NCBI GenBank assembly: GCA_029238515.1
Contig: JAQWFW010000010.1
Span: forward strand, 25,231-89,230
DNA from: Flavobacteriaceae bacterium
GTDB lineage: Bacteria > Bacteroidota > Bacteroidia > Flavobacteriales > Flavobacteriaceae
DNA length: 64,000 nucleotides
Direction of reading: 5' to 3'
Shown piece after piece: positions 42,068 through 50,934 of this stretch. Position 1 is the first letter of the stretch; every line of letters begins with the position of its first letter. The translations under genes were made by a program, and so were the position numbers. The notes below the pieces were generated by a model. It was not told the origin of the DNA, ran no database searches, and worked only from the letters and a program-made list of their open reading frames with translations.

Positions 42068-43792
42068 CTAATAATTACAATATACCCAACCAGTGAACAT
42101 TTCATTATCTTCATTGTTAAGGCGAAGTGCATAAAAATATGTACCTACGGTTACACGTTTGCCATCATCTGACTGACCTGCCCATTTTTTGTTGTTATTT
42201 CCTCTAAATATACACTCGCCATATCGGTTATAAATTTTGAGTGTATGGTTTAAATGAACATCGTATAAATTTTGAATCTCAAATACATCATTCAGACCAT
42301 CGTTATTTGGTGATATAGCTTCAGGAATAATGATGTCACAATTTTCAGAAACTAATACTATTGGATAAATTTCATAACAAAGCGCTTCTTCAATACGGGC
42401 ATAGACCATTTGATCCTCACTAGAAACCATAAAGGTACTTGGATTAATAATCTCATTAGTCAAGTTTTCTGCCTCTTGGAGTAAATTGAAGAATCCAGAA
42501 AAATTGGGACTTGAAAATACATCAGCGGCGGTATATAAATCTACCGTTGGGCTGCTGCTTTGACAATATAAAATCTCAAAAGGATCTGTATAAATAGTTG
42601 GATCTTCAGCAATCAATATAATTGGATAAACTTCATAGCATAAGGTAGTTTCTATTCGTGCATAAACTATTTGATCAAGTTCAGTCACTGGAAAATTTTC
42701 AGGAGATTCGATTATATTATTAAGTGTTTCAGTATCTGAGATTGAGTTAAAAAATCCAGAGAAATCAGCACTCAAAAAGAGATTAGAAGCATCAAGTAAA
42801 TTAGCTGTAGGGTTGTTGTCTTGACAATACATAAGCTGAAAAGGATCGTTAAAAATCGTTGGTTCTTCAATTATAACTTCAATTGCTACTAAAGTTTGAC
42901 TCTCACAATCGTCAATAGTTTGTGTGATATACACTGTAGTGCTTTCGTCAACTACTGTAGCCGCATCCAATAATGTATCTCCTTCTTCAGCGTAAAACCG
43001 AATATTTGATCCATTGGTTTGCAACTGATTTAAAGTCATTGATTCACAAAAAGTTTGAGGTGAATCTGCAGTTGGTGGTGGGGTGTTACAGCTGCTGTCT
43101 ATGGAACAAAATTCTAAAATTCTAACTTGTTGTAAATTGTTTGCTCCACCAGTTGCGGCAGTAAAACCCCAATATAAGTTAGGATCTCCACCGAAAAACA
43201 AAGTAGAAATATCTATAGCTTGAGTAAAGGTTAGTACACCATCTAAAGTTAAGCTCAAAAGTTTGTCTGTTCCGTCCCAAGTAATTAGAATAGGATGCCA
43301 CAAACCATCTTCTAGATTACTGACACCAACGTAGGGTGTGTATTCACTGTGCGCCGACATTACCCAAGGCTGACCATTTGCAATCAATGCCACATGATCA
43401 TCTTGTATGGGGTCATTTCCGGAGTTCCACCAAGTATCAAATTCAATAGCCAATGATGGAGAAATACCAGAGTATCCAATACCTCCGCCTAGTGTTCCTT
43501 CATCGTTAGAAATGGCTTGAATTACAAATGCAATACCATCGGCACCACCATCTTGTGTCCCTAAATAAAGCTCAGCTTCTAAACTAAAATCTAAATCAAA
43601 ATTGACTAAACTTTGAGACCAAACAAAACCCGCCTGATTATTAACGGCTTCAGTTAATCGAACGGTATCATCATTCATCACAGTGGCGTTTCCGGAAACC
43701 ACAAATTCTCCTTCTTCAAATGTAAAACAAGGAATTGTTTGTGCAGATGCATAAAATGATGCAAAAAGCATCAGCAAAATATAAGAACGCAT
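42068..43792 (-). CDS. Secreted L-type lectin-domain protein with two tandem repeats and gliding-motility-associated (T9SS type B) C-terminal domain
   Basis: L-type lectin-like GGADGIAFVIQ...LAIEFDTWWN; C-terminal ISPNNDGLNDVFEIQNLYDVHLNHTLKIYNRYGECIFRGNNNKKWAGQ...GTYFYAL. Confidence 0.88.
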   Translation of the reverse strand: MRSYILLMLFASFYASAQTIPCFTFEEGEFVVSGNATVMNDDTVRLTEAVNNQAGFVWSQSLVNFDLDFSLEAELYLGTQDGGADGIAFVIQAISNDEGTLGGGIGYSGISPSLAIEFDTWWNSGNDPIQDDHVALIANGQPWVMSAHSEYTPYVGVSNLEDGLWHPILITWDGTDKLLSLTLDGVLTFTQAIDISTLFFGGDPNLYWGFTAATGGANNLQQVRILEFCSIDSSCNTPPPTADSPQTFCESMTLNQLQTNGSNIRFYAEEGDTLLDAATVVDESTTVYITQTIDDCESQTLVAIEVIIEEPTIFNDPFQLMYCQDNNPTANLLDASNLFLSADFSGFFNSISDTETLNNIIESPENFPVTELDQIVYARIETTLCYEVYPIILIAEDPTIYTDPFEILYCQSSSPTVDLYTAADVFSSPNFSGFFNLLQEAENLTNEIINPSTFMVSSEDQMVYARIEEALCYEIYPIVLVSENCDIIIPEAISPNNDGLNDVFEIQNLYDVHLNHTLKIYNRYGECIFRGNNNKKWAGQSDDGKRVTVGTYFYALRLNNEDNEMFTGWVYCNY

Positions 43793-43905
43793 GTTTGTTA
43801 AATTAGTTGGTGTCACTAAATTAATATTTTTATTTCTTTTTTTACAATAATCAGCTAATTATCACACAACAATACATATTTTTGTCTATCCTTAAATTTT
43901 AACTT

Positions 43906-45015
43906 ATGAAAGCCAAATTATTTTCATTTTTTCTCCTTTTGCTTTTTAGTGGTTGTGCAGAAAAAAAGTCATGTCCTACTGTTCCAAAAAATGTAATCCT
44001 TCTGATTAGTGATGGTACTGGATTATCCCAAATATCTTCAGCTTATTTTTATAAAAAATCAGATGTAAATTACTCTCGTTTTCAGCACTTAGGCCTCATC
44101 ACGACAAGTTCTTCAAGGGAAGATATTACTGATTCTGCTGCAAGTGGTACTGCCTTTGCTAGCGGAACAAAAACCTATAATGGGGCTATTGGTGTTTTAG
44201 AAGATTCAACGCAACTTGAAAATATTGTTGAAATTGCTTCCAGAAAAGGGGTTAAAACAGGAGTAGTAGCTACATCATCAATTACACACGCAACACCCGC
44301 TAGTTTTTATGCACATGTCACTGATAGAGATTTTCAAGAAAAAATTGCGCTTCAACTTGCCAAATCAGAAATAGATTTTTTTGCTGGTGGTGGTGCAAAT
44401 TTTTTTAATCAACGCAGTGATGCGCTTAACATTATCGACACCCTTACCGCTCATAAATTTACCATTGAAACATCATCTTTAACTTCAATTGAGGCGATCA
44501 AGTCTAACCAAAAACAAGGTTTTTTGTTGAGTAATGATGGAATGCCAAAAATGAGTGAGGGTAGAGGCGATTTTCTATCTAAAGCAACCATGTTGGGAAT
44601 TGAATTTTTACATCAAAATGAAACGCCTTTTTTTATAATGTCTGAAGGATCTCAAATAGATTGGGCAGGCCATGATAATGATACCGCTTATCTTATCTCT
44701 GAAGTTATCGATTTTGACGAACTTATCGGAGCAGTACTGGATTTTGCAGCCGAAGATGGAGAAACCTTAGTGGTGGTGACTTCAGATCATGAAACGGGTG
44801 GCTTTACACTTTCAGGAAAAAATTATACCACCAAAGAAGGTGAAGTTTACAGTAGTTACTCAAAATTAGAGCCAAAGTTCTCTACAGGAGGACACTCAGC
44901 AACTTTGATCCCAGTTTTTGCTTATGGTCCGGGTGCAGAACATTTTTCTGGCGTTTATGACAATACTGATATTTTTCGTAAAATAATGAAACTTACAGGT
45001 TGGGATAAAAACTAA
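43906..45015 (+). CDS. Alkaline phosphatase (PhoA superfamily), predicted lipoprotein
   Basis: LFSGC lipobox; VILLISDGTGLSQISSAY, TDSAASGTAFASGTKTYNGAIGV, EGSQIDWAGHDND, VTSDHETGGFTL. Confidence 0.93.
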   Translation: MKAKLFSFFLLLLFSGCAEKKSCPTVPKNVILLISDGTGLSQISSAYFYKKSDVNYSRFQHLGLITTSSSREDITDSAASGTAFASGTKTYNGAIGVLEDSTQLENIVEIASRKGVKTGVVATSSITHATPASFYAHVTDRDFQEKIALQLAKSEIDFFAGGGANFFNQRSDALNIIDTLTAHKFTIETSSLTSIEAIKSNQKQGFLLSNDGMPKMSEGRGDFLSKATMLGIEFLHQNETPFFIMSEGSQIDWAGHDNDTAYLISEVIDFDELIGAVLDFAAEDGETLVVVTSDHETGGFTLSGKNYTTKEGEVYSSYSKLEPKFSTGGHSATLIPVFAYGPGAEHFSGVYDNTDIFRKIMKLTGWDKN

Positions 45016-45172
45016 ATCACAGATTTTTGCAGTTAGTTTTTTTAATTAATAACTCATGTTTATATTTTAAATAATACGAACTTATTGTTCATGATATTTA
45101 ATGTGTTGGTGATAACATTTAAAAAATTAATGATTTATCCAGAATAAAAATAGTATTGATTTTTTGTATAGA

Positions 45173-45209
45173 TACAAAAAAGCCCAACGTATTGCGTTGG
45201 GCTTTTTGT
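45173..45209. terminator. Bidirectional terminator between convergent genes
   Basis: ACAAAAAAGCCCAACG-TATTG-CGTTGGGCTTTTTGT, near-perfect palindrome with A and T tracts. Confidence 0.88.
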
Positions 45210-45225
45210 TGACTAATTCAAAGAA

Positions 45226-45810
45226 CTATTCCACTGAAATAGAAAAAGTTTCTTCTATGTCTGTTTCACCACCAGCGTTTTCTATATCACCATCTGCAAC
45301 ACCATCTGCCGATTTGTTCGGCTCGTGACGAAGTATGAATGTAAGGTCACCCGAACTTATAGAATTTGCAGTTAATGTAAATTCAACACCAATTGGTTTA
45401 CCATCCTCATCTTGATCAGTGTAAGCGGTTGTAACATCAAGTTCACTACCGATTACGTAGAAAAACTGATGTTCATCGGCTTCATCTTCAGCAACTTCTT
45501 CGGTAATATCCTCAGCAGGATCTTCAGTTTCATTTAGCAGCTCAATAGAACCTGTGTACGTTGTTCCGGTAGCTAAAGTAACTTGATTTGTTTCTACACC
45601 ATCAACTGTAACTATCGGATCGTCAGGACCTTCAGCGTCCATATCAACATGTTTTAGGACGATGTCTGCGCCACTAGAAGGCGTCAGTGTTATCGTCATA
45701 GTTGTAATGACTTCTTCTTCATTTACAGGTGCTGGTGGATCATCATCAGAACATCCTGTGAATACTAACGATAGAATTAAAATTGTGTATATAAAAAATT
45801 GTTTTTTCAT
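45226..45810 (-). CDS. Surface lipoprotein of the TonB-receptor locus
   Basis: LVFTGCSDDDPP lipobox with acidic export-like signal; acidic EEVAEDEADEHQFFYV; located just downstream of the TonB receptor. Confidence 0.75.
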   Translation of the reverse strand: MKKQFFIYTILILSLVFTGCSDDDPPAPVNEEEVITTMTITLTPSSGADIVLKHVDMDAEGPDDPIVTVDGVETNQVTLATGTTYTGSIELLNETEDPAEDITEEVAEDEADEHQFFYVIGSELDVTTAYTDQDEDGKPIGVEFTLTANSISSGDLTFILRHEPNKSADGVADGDIENAGGETDIEETFSISVE

Positions 45811-45829
45811 TGTTTTGATATTTAAAAAA

Positions 45830-48232
45830 TTAATAATTGAGTTTTAGATTTAATAAAAAATTTCTACCTAAGTCATCAGCATAAAAGCGCTGAAGATTCA
45901 AGTAGTTTCGGTAGGAGGTATTGGTGATATTCGTAATTCCTAATCCTACCGTTAGGAGCGACTTTTTTGCAATTTTAAATTCGATACTAGAATTGAAATT
46001 GAGTAAATGATATGCGCTAGGCGGAGTGCTTATATCTACAGTTTCCGTAGATTCCGTTTCTGGAATGTATACCTCAAAATTATTATTTGGGTATTCATTT
46101 TGTGCAAAAACATATTGGCTTTGCAATTCCATTTTTAAATTATGGAACCTAGGATAGGTAAACTTTATTTCGTTTCTAGTGCTTATTGGAGGCATACTGA
46201 TTAGTGGTAGATCTTTTTTACGATCATACCCTTTTACAATGGATAATTGATGCGTTGAGCTTATATTTTCATTGTACTTATAAGCCGCATCGACATCAAT
46301 TCCGATCAATTGCGCTTGTGTTTGTCTGTATTCCCAAACTTGAAAATTTCCTCGTATGGTTTCTCGAACCGATGTAGGTTCAATAATAACATAATTAGAA
46401 ATTGTATTTATATATGGGTTCAAAGAAAAACTAAAACTCTCATGATCACGTTGTAGTGTAGCCGATATTTTGTGTCCTATTTCCGACTTAAAACTCAAAT
46501 CACCCAGTTCTATTCGTGCACCAGAGTGGTGTAATCCTTCACTGAACAGCTCTGATGGGTTTGGTGCACGTGATGCTAGAGCATAGTTAAAAAATAAATG
46601 ATAATCTTCATTAAAACTATACTTGGCACCAAGCGTGGCCGAGCCATTATTGAATTTTAAATTTGGGTTTGTCAACACTTGTGTACCCAGATCTTCGATT
46701 ACAATATTTGGATATAATTCATCATAATTACGATTTTCCCAGAACGATGTGCGGTAAAATTTATACACATCCATGTGGACGTAATCAAAACGTGCACCTG
46801 CTTCTATTTGCCATTGGTCATTTACTTTGTAATCACCAATGAGGTATAGTCCCAAATCATATTTTTTATAATCTGGAATTAGGCGTCTAACTCCAGTTTC
46901 TGGGTTAGCAAAGTTGTTTTGATATCTAGCCATTAGACCAGATTTAAGATGTATTGCATTATTGCTATTACTATCAAAATCTAACAAAACGGTATGGGTG
47001 TCTAATTTGAGATCCAAAGCGGCTTTGTCTTTATCATCTCCTCTTCTGATGTCAAATTCCAATCGATTGTTTTGTTGGTAATCATACTGAAGACTCAATT
47101 TGCCAAAATTTTCAAATTTTTTAAACCCTTTAATTCTAGCTAAATGATGTGTTACTTGTTGTTTAGGCGCCCCAATTTGATAATCAAAATCATTGACAAT
47201 CAATGGGGTATTGCTGCTGAGTGCTCTTACTTGATCTGCAGCACCATGAAGATGCGAAGCGCGTAGGATGCCTATTTCATTATTAAAAAACGAATAGTAG
47301 GCCTCAAGACCATGATTAAATCTATTGAGCCCTAAACGTAGCGATGCATTTCTTTCCGCCAAACCAGTATTAGTCAAGTTGTAGTGCGCAGCTTCAAAAT
47401 CGCCAAAGCGTTTTAAGCTTCCATGTACTGTAGCATAATAACCATTTTCGAAGCTTTTTGTAAGATGCGATGACATTATTGCTCCGCGTCCGTTTGAAGC
47501 TGCAGAAACTAAGGTCTTTCCATAAAGACTATCCTTTACAGGAACCTTTTGTCCTTCAACAATAATGACTCCGCCTACCGCATCACCTCCAAATTGCAGT
47601 GCACCAGCACTTTTCACCAAAGTTAGTCTTCCAATAGAATTGATATCAATGTTTGGAGCGTGTTCTACACCCCATTCTTGATCTTGCATCCGTACATCGT
47701 TGTTGATGATTACCAGCCTACTGCTGTGTAGTCCATTGATGATGGGTTTTACAATTCCATTGCCTTTGTTTAATGAAGTTACTCCACTCAAGCTACTAAG
47801 CGCATCACCCATAGAACCCGTACTGAAACGCTCTAGTGTTTCTTTGGATACATTATTTTCCAATACAGTTTTGGTTGTATTTTCGTAGGCCTTGCCTTCC
47901 AAAATGATCTCATTGAGTTCTTCTAAATGATGTTCTAGTCTAAAATCTCTTTTCATATGTCCAGTAACTTTTACTGAAAAGATCTTTGTTTGACAAGATG
48001 AATGCAATACTTTAATCTTGTATGTCGTGTTATTACAAAGGTTTGAAAGTGTATAAACCCCGTCCAGTGTCGTTTGTGTTGCTAATTCAGTTTCAGACAC
48101 CACAAGGGTAGCTCCAGACAATAGAGAGCCGTCATGTAGGTCAATGACCTTACCTGAAATAGTATAATTACAATTTTGAGAGTGTACTATTAATTGACTT
48201 AATAGCAACAAAACTACAGCGTGTTTACGCAT
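45830..48232 (-). CDS. TonB-dependent receptor with carboxypeptidase-like regulatory domain
   Basis: ISGKVIDLHDGSLLSGATLVVSETELATQTTLDGVYTLSNL; plug GDALSSLSGVTSLNKGNGIVKPIINGLHSSRLVIINNDVRMQDQEWGVEHAPNID; ends YADDLGRNFLLNLKLNY. Confidence 0.92.
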   Translation of the reverse strand: MRKHAVVLLLLSQLIVHSQNCNYTISGKVIDLHDGSLLSGATLVVSETELATQTTLDGVYTLSNLCNNTTYKIKVLHSSCQTKIFSVKVTGHMKRDFRLEHHLEELNEIILEGKAYENTTKTVLENNVSKETLERFSTGSMGDALSSLSGVTSLNKGNGIVKPIINGLHSSRLVIINNDVRMQDQEWGVEHAPNIDINSIGRLTLVKSAGALQFGGDAVGGVIIVEGQKVPVKDSLYGKTLVSAASNGRGAIMSSHLTKSFENGYYATVHGSLKRFGDFEAAHYNLTNTGLAERNASLRLGLNRFNHGLEAYYSFFNNEIGILRASHLHGAADQVRALSSNTPLIVNDFDYQIGAPKQQVTHHLARIKGFKKFENFGKLSLQYDYQQNNRLEFDIRRGDDKDKAALDLKLDTHTVLLDFDSNSNNAIHLKSGLMARYQNNFANPETGVRRLIPDYKKYDLGLYLIGDYKVNDQWQIEAGARFDYVHMDVYKFYRTSFWENRNYDELYPNIVIEDLGTQVLTNPNLKFNNGSATLGAKYSFNEDYHLFFNYALASRAPNPSELFSEGLHHSGARIELGDLSFKSEIGHKISATLQRDHESFSFSLNPYINTISNYVIIEPTSVRETIRGNFQVWEYRQTQAQLIGIDVDAAYKYNENISSTHQLSIVKGYDRKKDLPLISMPPISTRNEIKFTYPRFHNLKMELQSQYVFAQNEYPNNNFEVYIPETESTETVDISTPPSAYHLLNFNSSIEFKIAKKSLLTVGLGITNITNTSYRNYLNLQRFYADDLGRNFLLNLKLNY

Positions 48233-48275
48233 AAAAAATATTCTTCATTAACATTAAAACTTAGGACGTTGTATG

Positions 48276-48683
48276 TTATGAGAAAAAAGGAGGTGCGCGT
48301 AGCTGTGTATTGGTTAATGTAAATGCGTGCAACTGTAGCGGCTCGAAAATTATATTGAGCTCTACAGGAATTTCAGATGGTTCCAAATCTGCATAATCAC
48401 TGATGTGATAATTGAATGATAACAGATTAAAATCACATATATCACATCCTGAAACTGATTGGTGAATATGGGATTTGTTTTCAGAACATTCTATGTGAGT
48501 ATGTTCTCCAAAATGATGAATAAAGTTGAAGATAGAGGGAAAAGTCAAAATCGCAAACAATACTATCGCTGCAGCTTTTTTCCCTGTATTTCTACTGTTT
48601 TTCATGTTCATGATATTCATGGCTAAGATAAAAAAAATCAAACAAATAGATGGAGTGAAGAAGAAAATAGTTGAGTTTATCAC
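48276..48683 (-). CDS. Small His/Cys-rich membrane-associated protein upstream of the TonB receptor
   Basis: One hydrophobic segment, then FIHHFGEHTHIECSENKSHIHQSVSGCDICDFNLL. Confidence 0.65.
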   Translation of the reverse strand: MINSTIFFFTPSICLIFFILAMNIMNMKNSRNTGKKAAAIVLFAILTFPSIFNFIHHFGEHTHIECSENKSHIHQSVSGCDICDFNLLSFNYHISDYADLEPSEIPVELNIIFEPLQLHAFTLTNTQLRAPPFFS

Positions 48684-48685
48684 AT

Positions 48686-49930
48686 TTATTTGAAATATTC
48701 TGTCAAATAATTTTCTGAAAAATAAGGGTAATTCAATTTTTTGCTCAGCTGAATATATTTTTTTTTGATTTTTGTCTTGTTAGATAAACCTTCGGCACTG
48801 TCATAAAGATAAATTTGGTACAATAGTGAAATGAATTCTTCATAACTATAGCGGCATTCATTTAGACTAAAAAGGGTGTTGTATTCGGCTTCTTTTTTTT
48901 CGTCCCCAATCAATTTGTAATAAAACGCACCCATTAAGTAGAAAGAGTTTAAATGTGATTTTTGATAATAGAATTTAACCCTCAAAATAATTTTCTGAAC
49001 TAGGAATTCCATGATTTGAAGGTTTTTTGTAACTATTGAAGTTGTGAATAATTCATATGAATAATCGGTCAAGTTTGCTCTTTTTGAATGAATCGTGTAA
49101 TACTTGTGTAAAACTTCAATTGTTTCTGTCTCATTGGCTTTGAGGAGTTTTAAAGCAAGTAGCCGACTGCATAAAATGGGGTTTAAATCATCAGTATATA
49201 TCAAATTATCTACTTTTGGATTTATGCTTTTGTTGTTTATAAATTTATTAAACTCCAATATTGCAGAGGTAAAAATAGTAATTTCTCTAGAGGGCTTTTT
49301 TTGCAGAATTTTTTTTGCCCATGCTCCATAATAGCCATTTAAACTCGAATAGTCTACAAATGTCAAATAAACACAATGTAAAAAATTGGTATTGTAAAAC
49401 AATGCTTCGTTGTAATGCTCCTGTTTTCTAATGATTAGCCCAATAGAATTGCCAATGTGTAGCAATTCTGAATAAGTAAAAGTTTTGTAATCCAGATTTT
49501 GTAGCTTAAAAACCGTGTTTAGGTTGCTGTAACTTTTGTCATACAGCAATTCTCTGGAAAGTTGGGCTATGAATCCTGAGTAGTTTTGTTGATTTACCTT
49601 TCGGTTTTTTATTAATGCTGTTATAGCTTCAATATCGTTATGATATATGACTTTGTACATGTCATTTTGAAATTCAGTTTTTTCTTTATACTGTGCATTT
49701 TGTGAAAAGTGGAAGTAATTTTTGTATCCAAGAAACTTAGACAGAATATCTAAAGTTTTTTTGTTTGGTTTTGTGTAAGTCGCCAATCCAAATAATCTTC
49801 GTATTGTGTTGTAACTTATATTGACATCAAGTGTTTGTAAAATCGCATTCGAAATCATTTCACAATCGCCTCGATTTGTTATTTCTTTTCCAATTTTTTG
49901 CTCAATTTGTTTTTTTAGAAGATCAATCAT
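48686..49930 (-). CDS. Uncharacterised protein with putative N-terminal DNA-binding domain and helical-repeat-like body
   Basis: 414 aa; N-terminus LLKKQIEQKIGKEITNRGDCEMISNAILQTLDVNISYNTIRRLFGLATYTKPNKKTLDILSKFLGYKNYFHF looks helix-turn-helix-like; no signal peptide. Confidence 0.7.
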   Translation of the reverse strand: MIDLLKKQIEQKIGKEITNRGDCEMISNAILQTLDVNISYNTIRRLFGLATYTKPNKKTLDILSKFLGYKNYFHFSQNAQYKEKTEFQNDMYKVIYHNDIEAITALIKNRKVNQQNYSGFIAQLSRELLYDKSYSNLNTVFKLQNLDYKTFTYSELLHIGNSIGLIIRKQEHYNEALFYNTNFLHCVYLTFVDYSSLNGYYGAWAKKILQKKPSREITIFTSAILEFNKFINNKSINPKVDNLIYTDDLNPILCSRLLALKLLKANETETIEVLHKYYTIHSKRANLTDYSYELFTTSIVTKNLQIMEFLVQKIILRVKFYYQKSHLNSFYLMGAFYYKLIGDEKKEAEYNTLFSLNECRYSYEEFISLLYQIYLYDSAEGLSNKTKIKKKYIQLSKKLNYPYFSENYLTEYFK

Positions 49931-49947
49931 TTATGTATCAATTATGT

Positions 49948-49981
49948 ATCAAATTTAACTAATAAATAGTTTAAATTTGAT
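49948..49981. promoter_or_regulatory. Inverted repeat with symmetrical -7-like elements upstream of 48686-49930
   Basis: ATCAAATTTAA-N12-TTAAATTTGAT; each arm contains TAAATTTG (TAnnTTTG) facing outward. Confidence 0.5.
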
Positions 49982-50053
49982 GAATATATCAAATTAAGTA
50001 TAAAATAGGGTATATCCTTTTCTTATTTCACTGTAGTTTGTTTTAGTCAATCC

Positions 50054-50098
50054 CATTTAGTGAGTTCAAAGAACTCACTAAATGTGGATTTTTTTCTT
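50054..50098 (+). terminator. Orphan terminator-like hairpin in divergent intergenic region
   Basis: CATTTAGTGAGTTC-AAA-GAACTCACTAAATG, perfect 14-bp arms, followed by TGGATTTTTTTCTTTTC; no plus-strand gene lies upstream. Confidence 0.65.
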
Positions 50099-50165
50099 TT
50101 CTGTCTCAATTCATTTTTATTTATAACTCAAATAATATTTTGTCGTAATAATAACAAATTTTTTT

Positions 50166-50213
50166 ATGTAACGTTTGCTTCACATGTTTAAATATGTTAA
50201 GTTTGCGTTACAT
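50166..50213. promoter_or_regulatory. Composite 48-bp dyad, candidate operator
   Basis: ATGTAACG (50166-50173) / CGTTACAT (50206-50213), inner CTT/AAG and ACATgTTTAAAtATGT, all symmetric about 50189.5. Confidence 0.65.
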
Positions 50214-50235
50214 TATGATACAAAAATTAAAAATT

Positions 50236-50631
50236 ATGGATCAAGACATTATTATCCCAGTTCTTGGAATGTTAACAGGAATCATTATCCCAGTAGCGGT
50301 ATTTATCTGGTTATATTATGAAAATAAAGGAAAGAGAGAAACAGTTCTCGAGATATCTAAGCACTTGGACGACTCTACCAAGTTGGAGGAATTACTGGCT
50401 ATTTTTGAGGATCGAAAAAAAGAACCAATCGACTACCGTAGAGGAGGAGTTATCACAATTTTCATAGGAGTTGGTATATGGTTTTTTGGATTTTTATCCT
50501 TGGGATCATTCTTTGAGGGTGCTGGTATTTTGGTTGGTTTTATTGGAGTTGGTACTATGATTGCTGGATATCTTTACCCAAATACCGGTAAAGAGCTTAC
50601 CAATGCTGTTGAAGAGTTTGAAAAAAAATAA
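50236..50631 (+). CDS. Small inner-membrane protein with two predicted TM hairpins (DUF6249-like)
   Basis: MDQDIIIPVLGMLTGIIIPVAVFIWLYYENKGKRETVLEISK...; start re-assigned to ATG 50236 because ORF start 50194 lies inside the dyad. Confidence 0.7.
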   Translation: MDQDIIIPVLGMLTGIIIPVAVFIWLYYENKGKRETVLEISKHLDDSTKLEELLAIFEDRKKEPIDYRRGGVITIFIGVGIWFFGFLSLGSFFEGAGILVGFIGVGTMIAGYLYPNTGKELTNAVEEFEKK

Positions 50632-50634
50632 CCT

Positions 50635-50847
50635 TTGGGAAAGAATCATAAAAAACTATTGAATAATCTTGAGGAACTTCGGAAATCTGCAGGTTTGACC
50701 CAGCAAGAACTTTCAATTGCAGCAGAAGTTTCAAGGAAAAGTATCAATGCTGTCGAGAATGGAGTTTATATTCCTTCTACAGTTTTGGCGCTAAAAATCG
50801 CAAAAACCATCAACTGCTCTGTTGAAGACTTGTTTAAATTACCTTGA
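50635..50847 (+). CDS. XRE-family helix-turn-helix transcriptional regulator
   Basis: NNLEELRKSAGLTQQELSIAAEVSRKSINAVENGVYIPSTVLALKIAKTINCSVEDLFKL; TTG start, 3 nt after the preceding stop codon. Confidence 0.88.
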   Translation: MGKNHKKLLNNLEELRKSAGLTQQELSIAAEVSRKSINAVENGVYIPSTVLALKIAKTINCSVEDLFKLP

Positions 50848-50934
50848 TCGTGGTTTTTTGACGGTTTGATTAAGTAAATCGGTCTACTTTCATTAACTTT
50901 AAAACTTGGATCACATCCAAATAAAACGTAATTA

